Positions 56,115 through 64,000 of a stretch of DNA of 64,000 nucleotides are shown piece by piece (the first letter of the stretch is position 1; the number at the start of each line of letters is the position of its first letter). The translations under genes and the position numbers were made by a program. The notes beneath the pieces are model-generated. The model had not been told where the DNA came from. It saw only the letters and a list, made by a program, of their open reading frames with translations, and did not search any database. The stretch is from Streptomyces sp. 7-21 (lineage in GTDB: Bacteria; Actinomycetota; Actinomycetes; Streptomycetales; Streptomycetaceae), in NCBI RefSeq assembly GCF_016741785.1, contig NZ_JAERRL010000011.1, positions 108,068 to 172,067 on the forward strand, written 5' to 3'.

Positions 56115-57800
56115 CTACAGCCGGGCCAGCTCCTCCTCCAGGTCATCCAGACCCAGCGAACCCAGCGACAGCGCCGCCATGTGCCAGCGCTTGGCATCGA
56201 ACGCCTCACCCTGCGCCCGGCGCGCCGCCTCCCGGCCCCGCAGCCACGCCCGCTCCCCGAGCTTGTAGCCGATGGCCTGCCCCGGCATCCCCAGGTACCG
56301 CACCAGCTCGCTCTCCACGAACGCCTCCGGACGGCTGCTGTGCCGCCGGAAGAACTCCTGCGCCAGCTCCGGCGTCCACCGCTGCCCGGCACCCACCGGC
56401 GAGTGCGCCGGAATGGGCAGCTGCAGATGCATGCCGATGTCCACAATCACCCGGACCGCGCGCATCATCTGGCAGTCCAGGTACCCCAGCCGCCGCTCCG
56501 CGTTGCCCAGGAAGCCGAGTTCATCCATCAGCCGCTCCGCATAGAGCGCCCACCCCTCAGCGTTCGCGCTCACCATCCCCACCGTGGTCTGGTACCGCGA
56601 CAGCTGGTCCGCCACGTGCGCCCACTGCGCCAGCTGCAGGTGATGCCCCGGCACGCCCTCGTGGTACCAGGTCGACACCAGGTCGTAGACCGGGAACCGC
56701 GTCGCCCCCAGCGTCGGCAGCCACGTCCGCCCCGGCCGCGAGAAGTCCAGCGACGGGCTGGTGTAGTACGGCGCCGCCGCGCTTCCCGGCGGGGCGATCA
56801 TCGACTCCACCCGCCGCACCCGCTCGGCCAGCTCGAAGTGCGTCCCGTCCAGCGCCTCGATCGCCTCGTCCATGAGGTTCTGCAGCCAGACCCGCACCTC
56901 CTCGACGCCCTCGACCGCCTCGCCCTCGGTGTCCAGATACCGCAGCGCCTCCCACGGACCAGCCCCCGGGAGGATCTTCGCGGCCTCCTTCTCCATCTCC
57001 GCCCGCAGCCGGTGGAACTCCTCCCAGCCGTAGGCGTACGCCTCGTCCAGATCCAGGTCCGTGCCGTTCCAGTACCGCACCCATCGGGCGTACCGCTCCC
57101 GGCCCACGGTCTCCGGCGCGCCCTCCACACCCGGCGCGTACGTGTCCCGCAGCCAGTCCCGCAGCCGGGCCACCGCCTCCGTCGCCACCCGGGCGGCCGC
57201 CGGCAGCTCCTCCCGCAGCGACTCAGGGCCGTCCGCGACGAACCCGGCGAACCAGCCCTTGCCGTCCGAGGCCGTCACCCACTCGGTGAGCTGGTCGATC
57301 ACCGTGGCCACCTGCCGCGGCCCCGCCAGCAGCCCCTGCGCCAGCCCTTCCCGCAGCGAGGCCTGGTACCCCTCCAGCGCCTGCGGCACCGCCCGCAGCC
57401 GCCGCGCCACCGCGGCCCAGTCCTCCTCCGACGCCACCGGCATCAGCGTGAACACATCACGCACATCGTGCACCGGCGAGAACATGTTGCTCACCCGCCG
57501 CAGATGCTCCCCGGCATCGTGCACCGCCAGCTCCGCGGTCAGCCGCTCCCGCAGCAGCCGAGCGCACCGCCGCTCTGTGTCCTCCCCCGCCTCAGGCCGC
57601 TTCTCGGCGTCGGCCAGCCGCGCCAGCGTGTCCCGCGCAAGCCCGGCCACCGCCTCCTGTCCCGCAGGGGAGAAGTCCGGCAGGCGGCTCGCGCTCTCCG
57701 CCACCCCCAGATAGGTTCCGGTGATCGGGTCCAGTTCCACAAACGCGTCGACGTACTCGTCGGCCAGCTGGCGCGGCAGCGGCATAGTCTGATCAGGCAT
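56115..57800 (-). CDS. DUF885 family putative metallopeptidase
   Basis: A 561-residue soluble protein of the DUF885 family, related to M32/M3-type zinc peptidases. It carries the helix motif STWYHEGVPGHHLQLAQWAH (HExxxxHH) and a downstream ANAEGWALYAERLMDELGFL that provides the third ligand. The substrate is unknown. Start set at MPDQTMPLPRQLADEYVDAF; the longer frame upstream reads into the neighbour's leader. Probably cytoplasmic. Confidence 0.88.
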   Translation of the reverse strand: MPDQTMPLPRQLADEYVDAFVELDPITGTYLGVAESASRLPDFSPAGQEAVAGLARDTLARLADAEKRPEAGEDTERRCARLLRERLTAELAVHDAGEHLRRVSNMFSPVHDVRDVFTLMPVASEEDWAAVARRLRAVPQALEGYQASLREGLAQGLLAGPRQVATVIDQLTEWVTASDGKGWFAGFVADGPESLREELPAAARVATEAVARLRDWLRDTYAPGVEGAPETVGRERYARWVRYWNGTDLDLDEAYAYGWEEFHRLRAEMEKEAAKILPGAGPWEALRYLDTEGEAVEGVEEVRVWLQNLMDEAIEALDGTHFELAERVRRVESMIAPPGSAAAPYYTSPSLDFSRPGRTWLPTLGATRFPVYDLVSTWYHEGVPGHHLQLAQWAHVADQLSRYQTTVGMVSANAEGWALYAERLMDELGFLGNAERRLGYLDCQMMRAVRVIVDIGMHLQLPIPAHSPVGAGQRWTPELAQEFFRRHSSRPEAFVESELVRYLGMPGQAIGYKLGERAWLRGREAARRAQGEAFDAKRWHMAALSLGSLGLDDLEEELARL

Positions 57801-57842
57801 GCCGCCATCCTGGTACGCCGACCCGGCGCCCGTCACCACCTC

Positions 57843-58379
57843 TCACGAGAACGTGGCGAAGCTCCCTGCGGGCACCAGCACTCCCACCGGCATCACCAGC
57901 GTCCCGCCTGCCGGGTCCCACACCACCGGCAGCCCGGTTCCGCGCATCACCGCGGCCATCCCCTCGTGCGGGTCCTCCGTCACCGCGTACACCGCCTCAT
58001 ACCCTTCGGCCGTGGCCGCACGCAGCAGCCACCGCAGCATCGCCGAGCCGATCCCGCGCCGCTGCCAGGCATCGGCGACCAGCAGCGCCACCTCCGCCTC
58101 CGTGCCGTCCCGCAGCAGATGCCCCATCCCGACCAGCTCACCCGGCTCCGCCTCCGCCACGACCACGTCACCGTGACGCGGGTCCAGCAGATGCCCCAGG
58201 TAGCTGTCGGCCTCCTCCGGCGGGCCGGGATAGCGCCGCCGGAGCGTTTGCGCCGAACACCGCGCGTGCAGCCGCCGCGCCCCCTCGGCATCCCCGGGCC
58301 CGCCCCACCGCAGCACCACATCCGGCCCATGGCCGCTCTCGGGGCCGGACTCCACAGCGACATCAGGGAAACGCAGCAT
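57843..58379 (-). CDS. GNAT-family N-acetyltransferase
   Basis: A 178-residue GNAT: LRWGGPGDAEGARRLHARCS, DVVVAEAEPGELVGMGHL, motif A ALLVADAWQRRGIGSAMLRW and a variable tail. Start at MLRFPDVAVES with GGGAG upstream; an upstream ATG 24 nt earlier is possible. Acceptor unknown. Ends 43 nt before the DUF885 start on the same strand. Confidence 0.82.
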   Translation of the reverse strand: MLRFPDVAVESGPESGHGPDVVLRWGGPGDAEGARRLHARCSAQTLRRRYPGPPEEADSYLGHLLDPRHGDVVVAEAEPGELVGMGHLLRDGTEAEVALLVADAWQRRGIGSAMLRWLLRAATAEGYEAVYAVTEDPHEGMAAVMRGTGLPVVWDPAGGTLVMPVGVLVPAGSFATFS

Positions 58380-58688
58380 GCTCCCAGTGTCGCGCGTGGC
58401 CATTGCACGCCCACGAACACCCTGTGACCAGCGAGTTAATCCCCTACCCGGCCCGTCACGGGCCACAGCACCGGCTCACGGCCAGAAGCAGACGGGCAGT
58501 ATCACCTCGCCGCCCGGAACCGCTCATACCGGGACCACGCCCGCCATGCTGACCAGGCAGTGCTGCACGTCAGCAGCGCCCTGGCCGTGTCGGTGGCCGC
58601 ACACGAAATCGCGCCTGACCGCCCGTTACCCCCAAGCCGGGTGGTGGCTCCCCCGCGTGAAGCCGCACCGCCCCGGGCGCCCGCCCCC

Positions 58689-59564
58689 TCACCCCCGCCT
58701 GCCGTCAGGTGCCCGGCCGCCTCCCAGCTTCTCCTCGATCCACCGCACCCCGAAGCGGACGGCCGGCGCCGCCTCGAACAGGTAACTCTCCGCCGCACCG
58801 ACCGTCCCCCGCCTCCCCAGTCCTGCCGCCAGCATGTCCTGGACGATCACCTCGAACGGCCACCGCCCCGCCGGCACCGCACCGGAGTAGTCGAACGCCC
58901 CCTCATCCGAATCGATGTCACGGAACCGCCGCCAGACGCGCCGTCCATTCTCCAGGACCGGCTGCTCGTACTCCACGAACCGTTTCCCCGGCGCCTCCGC
59001 AAGCGCCTCCGCGTGATGCAGCAGCGTCATCGAGTCCAGCGGGGCACCCAGCAGCAGCACCCTGCCGCCGCACTCGGCCAGCCGCGCCAGGGGACTGCCC
59101 GGACCGTGCGGGTCGTCCCACGGGTGCTCGGCCATCAGCGCGTCCGCCGCCGCCCCCAGCGCCGCGAAGCTGGCGTCCGGGTGCCGGCTGCGCACCGCCC
59201 CCGGCCAGCAGCGCAGCGCCTCCGGCAGCCGCCCGTAGTCGTGACAGGCCTCGCTGCGCGCGGGATCGAACGCCGGATGCTCGGCCCGTACCGCGTCCTG
59301 CCACTGCTGCGGCCAGGAAAGAAACTCGTACGGCAGCGCGTCATTCCAGCCGGTCGTCACCATCAGCGTGCCCCGCGAGCCGACCACGTCAAGCAGAGCG
59401 CCGATCACCGTCTGCGGCCCTCCCGTCACGTACCCCAGCGCGGACAGGCGGGTGTGGAACATCACCACGTCTCCCTCGCCGACCCCCAGCGCGGCCAGAT
59501 CGCGCGCGATACGGCTGCGCGTCACCGGGCCGCCGGACAGCCGCAGCAGGCTCATCTCGTCCAT
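58689..59564 (-). CDS. Aminoglycoside 3-N-acetyltransferase-like protein
   Basis: A 291-residue member of the antibiotic N-acetyltransferase (AAC(3)) family: VVMFHTRLSALGYVTGGPQT, GSRGTLMVTTGWNDALPYEF, SRHPDASFAALGAAADALMA and GRVLLLGAPLDSMTLLHHAE. These match the acetyl-CoA and active-site regions of AAC(3) enzymes. It could give aminoglycoside resistance or act on a self-made compound or unknown amine; many actinomycetes carry such genes without resistance. Monocistronic. Confidence 0.85.
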   Translation of the reverse strand: MDEMSLLRLSGGPVTRSRIARDLAALGVGEGDVVMFHTRLSALGYVTGGPQTVIGALLDVVGSRGTLMVTTGWNDALPYEFLSWPQQWQDAVRAEHPAFDPARSEACHDYGRLPEALRCWPGAVRSRHPDASFAALGAAADALMAEHPWDDPHGPGSPLARLAECGGRVLLLGAPLDSMTLLHHAEALAEAPGKRFVEYEQPVLENGRRVWRRFRDIDSDEGAFDYSGAVPAGRWPFEVIVQDMLAAGLGRRGTVGAAESYLFEAAPAVRFGVRWIEEKLGGGRAPDGRRG

Positions 59565-59705
59565 AGTCGTGAACCTAACCGCCCGCCAGCCGTGTGCCGG
59601 CAACGTCTGTCGATAACCTCAGCCCGGCCCAAACCCGGTGCGGCGGGAAACCGCTCACAGCAGTCGGCCGCCCGTAAGCAGTAACCGTGTGCCACCCTTG
59701 AGGGC

Positions 59706-60356
59706 ATGCACTGGGAGCCAACCGCACACGGGTACCGCCATTCTGACTCCTCCGGCTATCCGGCCGGACCGGCGGCCCCACTCGTCCTCCGCCCGGCCGC
59801 CCGGGTGCGCTGGGCCACTGTGATCGTTTCAGTAGTCCCAAGCGTCGCCCTCCTGCCACAGGTGGCGGAGGTAGCCGAGGTGCCCGTGGTGGTCGCCACC
59901 GCCGCAGCCGAGGCGCTGCTGTGCGTCCTGCTGTTGGTGCGGGCCTCCCGCATGCGCACCGTAGTGACGGAGCATCACATCGAGACCCAGACCTTCTTCC
60001 GCCACCGCGTCCGCGCCCGCGCGGACGCGGCCAAGGTGGTGCGGGCGGTCCTCATTCCGCCCCGGGGCCCAGCCTTCCCGGTGGTCTTCGTACTCAGCAG
60101 CCAGGGCACGGTCCTCGCCCGGCTCAACGGCGGCACCTACCCTGAGGAAGCCCTGGAGCGGCTCGTCGCCCACCTCCGGCTGCCCACCGGCGGCCCCAGC
60201 CAGCCGGTCACCGCCCGCCAGCTTGCCCGGGATTACCCGGGAATCGTGCCGTATGTCGAGGAGCGCCCCTTTCTCACTGGCTGCCTGATGAGCTTGGTCG
60301 TGATTTGCCTCATGATAGTCATCGGCATGATCATGACCCTTACCATGTGGTCATGA
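59706..60356 (+). CDS. Membrane protein with PH-like domain, unknown function
   Basis: A 216-residue protein: two N-terminal helices (about residues 36-80, a helical hairpin), a soluble beta-rich middle (about 85-165) beginning RTVVTEHHIETQTFFRHRVR, resembling bacterial PH-like domains, and a strongly hydrophobic C-terminal helix (FLTGCLMSLVVICLMIVIGM). GAGGG precedes the ATG. No specific role is evident. Confidence 0.75.
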   Translation: MHWEPTAHGYRHSDSSGYPAGPAAPLVLRPAARVRWATVIVSVVPSVALLPQVAEVAEVPVVVATAAAEALLCVLLLVRASRMRTVVTEHHIETQTFFRHRVRARADAAKVVRAVLIPPRGPAFPVVFVLSSQGTVLARLNGGTYPEEALERLVAHLRLPTGGPSQPVTARQLARDYPGIVPYVEERPFLTGCLMSLVVICLMIVIGMIMTLTMWS

Positions 60357-60366
60357 CAGCTGTCAT
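60353..60366. promoter_or_regulatory. Perfect palindrome at the end of the membrane-protein gene
   Basis: ATGACAGCTGTCAT, a 14-bp perfect palindrome that includes the stop codon of the upstream gene and is followed by TTTTCT. With no loop it fits a protein-binding site better than a terminator; it lies 116 nt before the next small gene. Confidence 0.4.
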
Positions 60367-60481
60367 TTTCTACTCGTAGGCACCGTTCCGGCAGTGTCGT
60401 CCCCCGGCATACGCGAGCCTCACGCAGACTGATCCCGGCCACCCGTCGTCTACACCCGCGACCGCCGAAGGAGACACTGCC

Positions 60482-60712
60482 ATGACGAAGGACCCGCTCG
60501 CCCATTTCCTCCGGCAGCTCAGCCCTGAGAACCGGGAGTGGCTGGAACACCAGCCCGAAGACAAGCAGCGCGTCATCGCTGAGCAATGGCAGCGCCGGGA
60601 AGGCAGGGGCGCCGCCCTGCTCAGTTCGATCGACCTGATGCCCGACCTGGTCGACGACGGCGCGTCAGCGAACGCCTTCCTCCAGGACGTGCGGGACTCC
60701 GAGGAGTGGTGA
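60482..60712 (+). CDS. Small soluble protein, unknown function
   Basis: A 76-residue, probably helical, acidic protein (MTKDPLAHFLRQLSPENREW, then HQPEDKQRVIAEQWQRREG). I do not recognise the family. GAAGGAGA precedes the ATG at ideal spacing and GC at third positions is high, which supports a real gene. No membrane segment. Confidence 0.7.
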   Translation: MTKDPLAHFLRQLSPENREWLEHQPEDKQRVIAEQWQRREGRGAALLSSIDLMPDLVDDGASANAFLQDVRDSEEW

Positions 60713-60919
60713 AACGGCACAGGGCACGCCGTCCGGCGTCCTGGCATCCGTGAGAAGGATGGGACCGCGCCTGCCTGCTCCTGCCTTCACCGGGCGCGCC
60801 GCCTGGACCACGAGGCCGTGCAACAACGGACCGGACCAGCGCGACAGAGGCCGCTACGAGTACGAGAGGACCCGTGGGGGAGACGCTGGGCTGCCCCGGG
60901 CCGCTTCCTGAAGCCAAGC

Positions 60920-61179
60920 ATGGACCGTACAAGATTCCTCTCGCTGCTCGACGCGCACGGCCGTTCCCCGGCGCACGGCAAGAGCAGTTTCACGGTGCGC
61001 GGCAGCGCGACGGGGCACGAGCCGAAGTCCTCGACCCGGCGGCGTTCAATCCAGGCGGTACCTGGCAACTGGACGAGCCGTTCTTCCCGGACATCCACTA
61101 CCTGATCCAGCGTGGCGAGACCGCCACGCTCCAGGTTCCACTAGCACCACCGACGCTTCCGGGGCAGGGGCACCGCTGA
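60920..61179 (+). pseudogene. Frameshifted gene remnant, function unknown
   Basis: One frame has coding-like third positions from MDRTRFLSLLDAHGRSPAHG to about 61015. The +1-shifted frame then takes over with AEVLDPAAFNPGGTWQLDEP and FFPDIHYLIQRGETATLQVP to a stop at 61179. Joined, they would give about 85 residues of one small protein I cannot identify. The upstream 200 nt (60713-60919) show a further short coding-like stretch (about 60836-60910), so a longer gene may have been lost here. Confidence 0.4.
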
Positions 61180-61279
61180 GCAGAGCGCAAGGCTGCTTCG
61201 TGAGACCGAGGGGCGTCACCGGCCTGCAGCAGAACCGGTGATGACCGTGTCGGCCGCCGGGCTGCCAGCGGCGGACGGT

Positions 61280-61927
61280 TCAGGCCTGACCGCCCAGCCC
61301 GGCCCGCATCTTGATTCCGTCAAGGACGGTGCCCAGCATGCGGTCGAATTCGTCGGCGGAGCCGAAGTCTTCCAGCAAAGGGGCCAGGGCGGCCATCGCC
61401 GGGTGCGCCTCGGCATCGAAGGCTGGCACGGCGCTGGCCCCCTCGGACGCGGCGCTGGTGCGGGCCAGCAGGTGCCCATTGAGAAACCCGAACAGCACCA
61501 TGGGGGTGTCAGCCACGACCCGGTCGGGCAGCCCGGCCTCCCGCATGGCGGCGACCAGCCGCTCCAGCGCGGAGACGGCCACCGGCGAGGTCTGGGCACG
61601 CGTGACGAGGAGCGGGAACACCCTGGGGTGGCGGTAGGCCATGGTCCGGTAGCGGCGGGCCGTGGCGCGGGCGATCTCCTCCCAGTCGCCGGGCGCGTCG
61701 TCCGCGTCGCTTTCCGCCTCGGCCAGCACCGCCTCCGAGACCGCGTCCAGGAGCGCCGCCTTGCCCTTGATGTGGTGATAGATCGACATCGGATCGACTC
61801 CCAGCTCGTCCGCGAGCCGCCGCACCCCGAAACGCTCCAGTCCGTCCCGGTCGATCAGGGCCACCGCGGCCTCCGCGATACGCCGGCGGTCGAGCCCCGC
61901 CGACGTGCCTCGCGTGCGTCGGGGCAT
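61280..61927 (-). CDS. TetR-family regulator (TetR_C_1-like)
   Basis: A 215-residue TetR protein: RRIAEAAVALIDRDGLERFG, then VRRLADELGVDPMSIYHHIK as the recognition region, like TetR/TcmR-type repressors, followed by a ligand-binding domain. Diverges from a small membrane protein; twin CTACG-C/G-CGTAG sites lie in the gap, so it probably represses both genes. Confidence 0.92.
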   Translation of the reverse strand: MPRRTRGTSAGLDRRRIAEAAVALIDRDGLERFGVRRLADELGVDPMSIYHHIKGKAALLDAVSEAVLAEAESDADDAPGDWEEIARATARRYRTMAYRHPRVFPLLVTRAQTSPVAVSALERLVAAMREAGLPDRVVADTPMVLFGFLNGHLLARTSAASEGASAVPAFDAEAHPAMAALAPLLEDFGSADEFDRMLGTVLDGIKMRAGLGGQA

Positions 61928-61955
61928 GTCCGCTCCGTTCTCTCGTTTGCAAAAC

Positions 61956-61966
61956 CTACGCCGTAG
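61956..61966. promoter_or_regulatory. TetR operator copy 1
   Basis: CTACGCCGTAG within AAACCTACGCCGTAGAATT, an 11-bp near-perfect palindrome. Its twin lies exactly 33 bp away in the same orientation. Confidence 0.8.
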
Positions 61967-61988
61967 AATTTACCGTGAGAGCTGAAAC

Positions 61989-61999
61989 CTACGGCGTAG
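61989..61999. promoter_or_regulatory. TetR operator copy 2
   Basis: CTACGGCGTAG within AAACCTACGGCGTAGAATT. Each copy also overlaps a TAGAAT -10-like hexamer reading towards the membrane-protein gene. Confidence 0.8.
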
Positions 62000-62020
62000 A
62001 ATTAATCGGAGGGACACACC

Positions 62021-62512
62021 ATGACCGCGACCACCCCCACAACCCCGCGGGCCGCGGTACCCGGCACACGCCCCGCCGCCCTGTACACCGGCCTGGCACT
62101 GACCGTCCTGGCCACACTCGCACCACTGATCGACATCGCGACCATCGACACACTCACCAGCCACGTCCGCGACGCCTACCCCGACTGGGGCCCCGACCTG
62201 GTAGCCAAAGACCGCAACGCCATCGCGACCTACCTCGTCGCCACCAGTGCCCTCGGCATCCCGCTGTGGCTCGTGACAATCCGCGCCCTCACCACCGGCA
62301 AACGCTGGGCCCGCACCGCAGCCACCCTCGCCTTCGCCGCCGGCACGTTCACAGCGCTGCTCAACCTCTCCCTCAGTGGCGAGCACTACGACGTCATCGT
62401 CCCCTACCAGCACGGGACCCTGACCCTGCTGCCCTGCCTCGCCGGCCTCGCCGCCATCGTCCCCCTCTGGCGGCGGCCCACGCACACAACCAACGCCCAC
62501 CCAACCCCGTAA
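62021..62512 (+). CDS. Four-helix membrane protein controlled by the divergent TetR
   Basis: A 163-residue protein with four hydrophobic segments (about residues 20-40, 68-88, 98-120, 128-150) and a His/Thr/Pro tail. No transporter signature is clear. GGAGGGA precedes the ATG. Its position opposite a TetR gene with twin operators suggests a resistance or stress role, but no family is recognised. Confidence 0.8.
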   Translation: MTATTPTTPRAAVPGTRPAALYTGLALTVLATLAPLIDIATIDTLTSHVRDAYPDWGPDLVAKDRNAIATYLVATSALGIPLWLVTIRALTTGKRWARTAATLAFAAGTFTALLNLSLSGEHYDVIVPYQHGTLTLLPCLAGLAAIVPLWRRPTHTTNAHPTP

Positions 62513-62814
62513 CGCCCGCTGCGCGCCAACCCCCAATCCGCTCATATCCGGTCGGCGTGCGCAGTCAGGCCGAATAGTTCAGCCGCACCCATACCGCAGC
62601 GACCCAACGAGGCCCCACCCACAGCAGGCAGCCAGTAGATTACGAAGCCAGACAACGATGTCGCCCTCCCGCGCCCGTCCCCAGCGCGGGACCGGTAAAC
62701 CGGATAATCGTCACCAACACCCACGACAACGAAAGACGTCCGCCCGCCGTCCCCGGCAACCATTCCACACCTCTGCAACGACGCCCTCCCTCACCCCGGT
62801 ACACCGGCCGGTGG
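62513..62814. other. Intergenic, one hairpin, no gene seen
   Basis: 302 nt of lower GC than average with no frame of coding character. A 7-bp stem (CCCGCGC/GCGCGGG, 62668-62690) may end transcription from either side. Confidence 0.4.
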
Positions 62815-63896
62815 CTACGGCTGCCCGCAGTCGTGACGCTCGGCGGAAGCGTCGGCAAACCGGTGAAGAAGAGCCTCCATGGCACCAGGGTCAGGCGCCT
62901 CGGCCTGCCATATGCCATCTTGACCGTATTCGACGGTGTAATAGCCGCGAGTCTGGCCATGCACGCAGCCAGTGCGCTCAGTGGCGAAAGCGACGTCTCC
63001 GGACCGCGGTGCCTGCTCCTGATAATCAGCGGCAGGGCCGTAATAGGCAGTGAGGTAATAGGCGAAGCGGGAGTCGTCGTCCTCGCTGTCGACAAACAAA
63101 GTGCACAACTCCGCCAGGGCAAGCCCGGCTTCACTCTCCAAACCGGGCCTGTCCACGGTGCCCTGGCAGGTCCCGTCTGCTTCCGAGGGCGGGATGTCCT
63201 CGGAGTGGTCGTGCGACACCCGGTACGAGTCGGGAATCTCGCCAGGCTGACCCCCGCAGCCCTGACCTCAGCAACACTGCGGGCTATGGCAGCGGCCAAA
63301 ACCGCGAGCTGGGCCTGTTTAGAGCGCTCCAGCCGCTCGTCCTCCCCCGACCAGCTGCCGTTCACAACGGTCATCAGCCCACCGCCGGGCGCATCCGCGC
63401 ACTCAGTCAGCAAGATGGCCTCTGCGTCAGCGCCGAGGAGGGAAGCCGTGAAATTGCCCGCCCAGCCATGGCCGAACGGAACCTCGAGCGCGTTGCTGGG
63501 ACCGATGACGAGTTCCCCCGATATGTCGGCGTCGGGCCGATGGCGACCGTGACCTCAGGACCAAACTGCTGCAGCCGAGGGCACAATCCGGCACCGCAGT
63601 AGCTCCGACGACTCTGCTGCTCCCTCCGCAAGAGCAGGATCCCCGGGGGAAGAAGAACGGGTGATAGTCAGGATGTCGCTCTCCAAATAGGCGCGGGCGT
63701 CAGCGACCGGCACAGTCCCGCGGCACCGGTCCCCCAAAGACACACGCGGGTAGTCCACCGATGCGCGGCTCCACAGCACTCCGCCCGCAAATGCGAGCAT
63801 CACCATCGCGACCAACGCCCCCACCCGCCACCCCGGCATCCGCCACCACGAAGCACGGGCCGGTAGCGCGGAGCGCAACCGGCCCGTCCCATGCAA
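62815..63896 (-). pseudogene. Membrane-anchored protein gene broken by three frameshifts
   Basis: Starts at 63896 with an Arg-rich N-terminus and one membrane segment (VGALVAMVMLAFAGGVLW), then VDYPRVSLGDRCRGTVPVAD. The frame ends at a TGA near 63555. Coding character continues in a second frame (QFGPEVTVAIGP), then a third (DADISGELVIGPSNALEVPF and GHGWAGNFTASLLGADAEAI), then back to another (GCGGQPGEIPDSYRVSHDHS, ending near 62815). The pieces abut without overlap, as expected for one gene of about 360 codons with three single-base shifts. The family is not recognised. The last piece could still be translated from an internal GTG at 63219. Confidence 0.65.
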
Positions 63897-64000
63897 GAAA
63901 CGGTTCGGAGCCTACAGTTCGAAAGGGCGCAGGCCGGAGGCCAAGCCCTCGCCCTCCCTCCTGCTCGCGACCGGAGGGAGCGGGCACACCCGGCGGTGCC

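Noticed and set aside
59706..62512. Idea that the small and membrane proteins here form a toxin-antitoxin or defence system
   Set aside because: No nuclease, kinase, NTPase or known toxin fold is recognisable, and the TetR gene with its twin operators explains the only clear regulation.
63305..63320. Sequence AGAGCGCTCCAG resembling a CebR half-operator
   Set aside because: Lacks the GGG/CCC arms of TGGGAGCGCTCCCA and lies inside a decayed coding sequence.

Overview
The window is chromosomal DNA of a very GC-rich actinomycete, most likely a streptomycete. Codon third positions are almost all G or C, GTG starts are frequent, and the gene families are typical of that group (CebR-type cellulose control, MurT/GatD, DUF6421, DUF2332, ROK and TetR regulators). 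About 57 genes are supported. I see no rRNA, tRNA, CRISPR array, insertion sequence, phage module or large secondary-metabolite cluster.

Layout. 1-3.3 kb: two overlapping ABC-exporter halves with complementary motif losses. 3.7-7.1 kb: a cellulose-response block with two perfect CebR-type operators, a small unknown protein, a GH9-CBM3 cellulase and a DoxX-like membrane protein. 7.4-15.4 kb: housekeeping and accessory genes (ABC exporter, lipoprotein, Nudix, VOC, PPOX, DUF2332, a ThuA/macrodomain pair, a B3/B4 protein) and a decayed hemerythrin gene. 15.4-24.8 kb: a rhamnose catabolic block. rhaI, a fused aldolase/lactaldehyde dehydrogenase, rhaB and lutABC run on the minus strand. A mutarotase and a LacI-type regulator diverge from them, with matched promoters and operators between. 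Together these genes would take L-rhamnose to DHAP plus L-lactaldehyde, then L-lactate, then pyruvate. 24.9-35.9 kb: YjbQ, a GH35-like hydrolase, a CbiX-like protein, a sugar kinase, uracil-DNA glycosylase, a heavily decayed FprA-type ferredoxin reductase, a TetR regulator, a HAD hydrolase, an M56 peptidase, a GNAT and a GDPD. 36.0-41.6 kb: DUF6421, SDR, PLP lyase and thioredoxin genes, three of them joined by 4-nt overlaps, followed by etfBA. 41.6-52.5 kb: ROK kinase, a TmrB-like/Nudix fusion, MerR regulator, M20 peptidase, geranylgeranyl-reductase-like flavoprotein, a two-component system, a frameshifted aldo/keto reductase and a ROK regulator. 52.6-59.6 kb: a small membrane protein, MurT-GatD, a CtaG-like protein, DUF885, a GNAT and an AAC(3)-like acetyltransferase. 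59.7-64 kb: small and membrane proteins, a TetR/membrane-protein pair with twin operators, and two frameshifted remnants.

Five genes are broken by frameshifts: hemerythrin, FprA, aldo/keto reductase, an unknown remnant near 61 kb and a membrane-anchored protein near 63 kb. Real decay and uncorrected indels cannot be fully separated from this sequence alone. FprA also carries an internal deletion and is clearly decayed. All function calls come from reading translated sequence against remembered family features; no database search was run.
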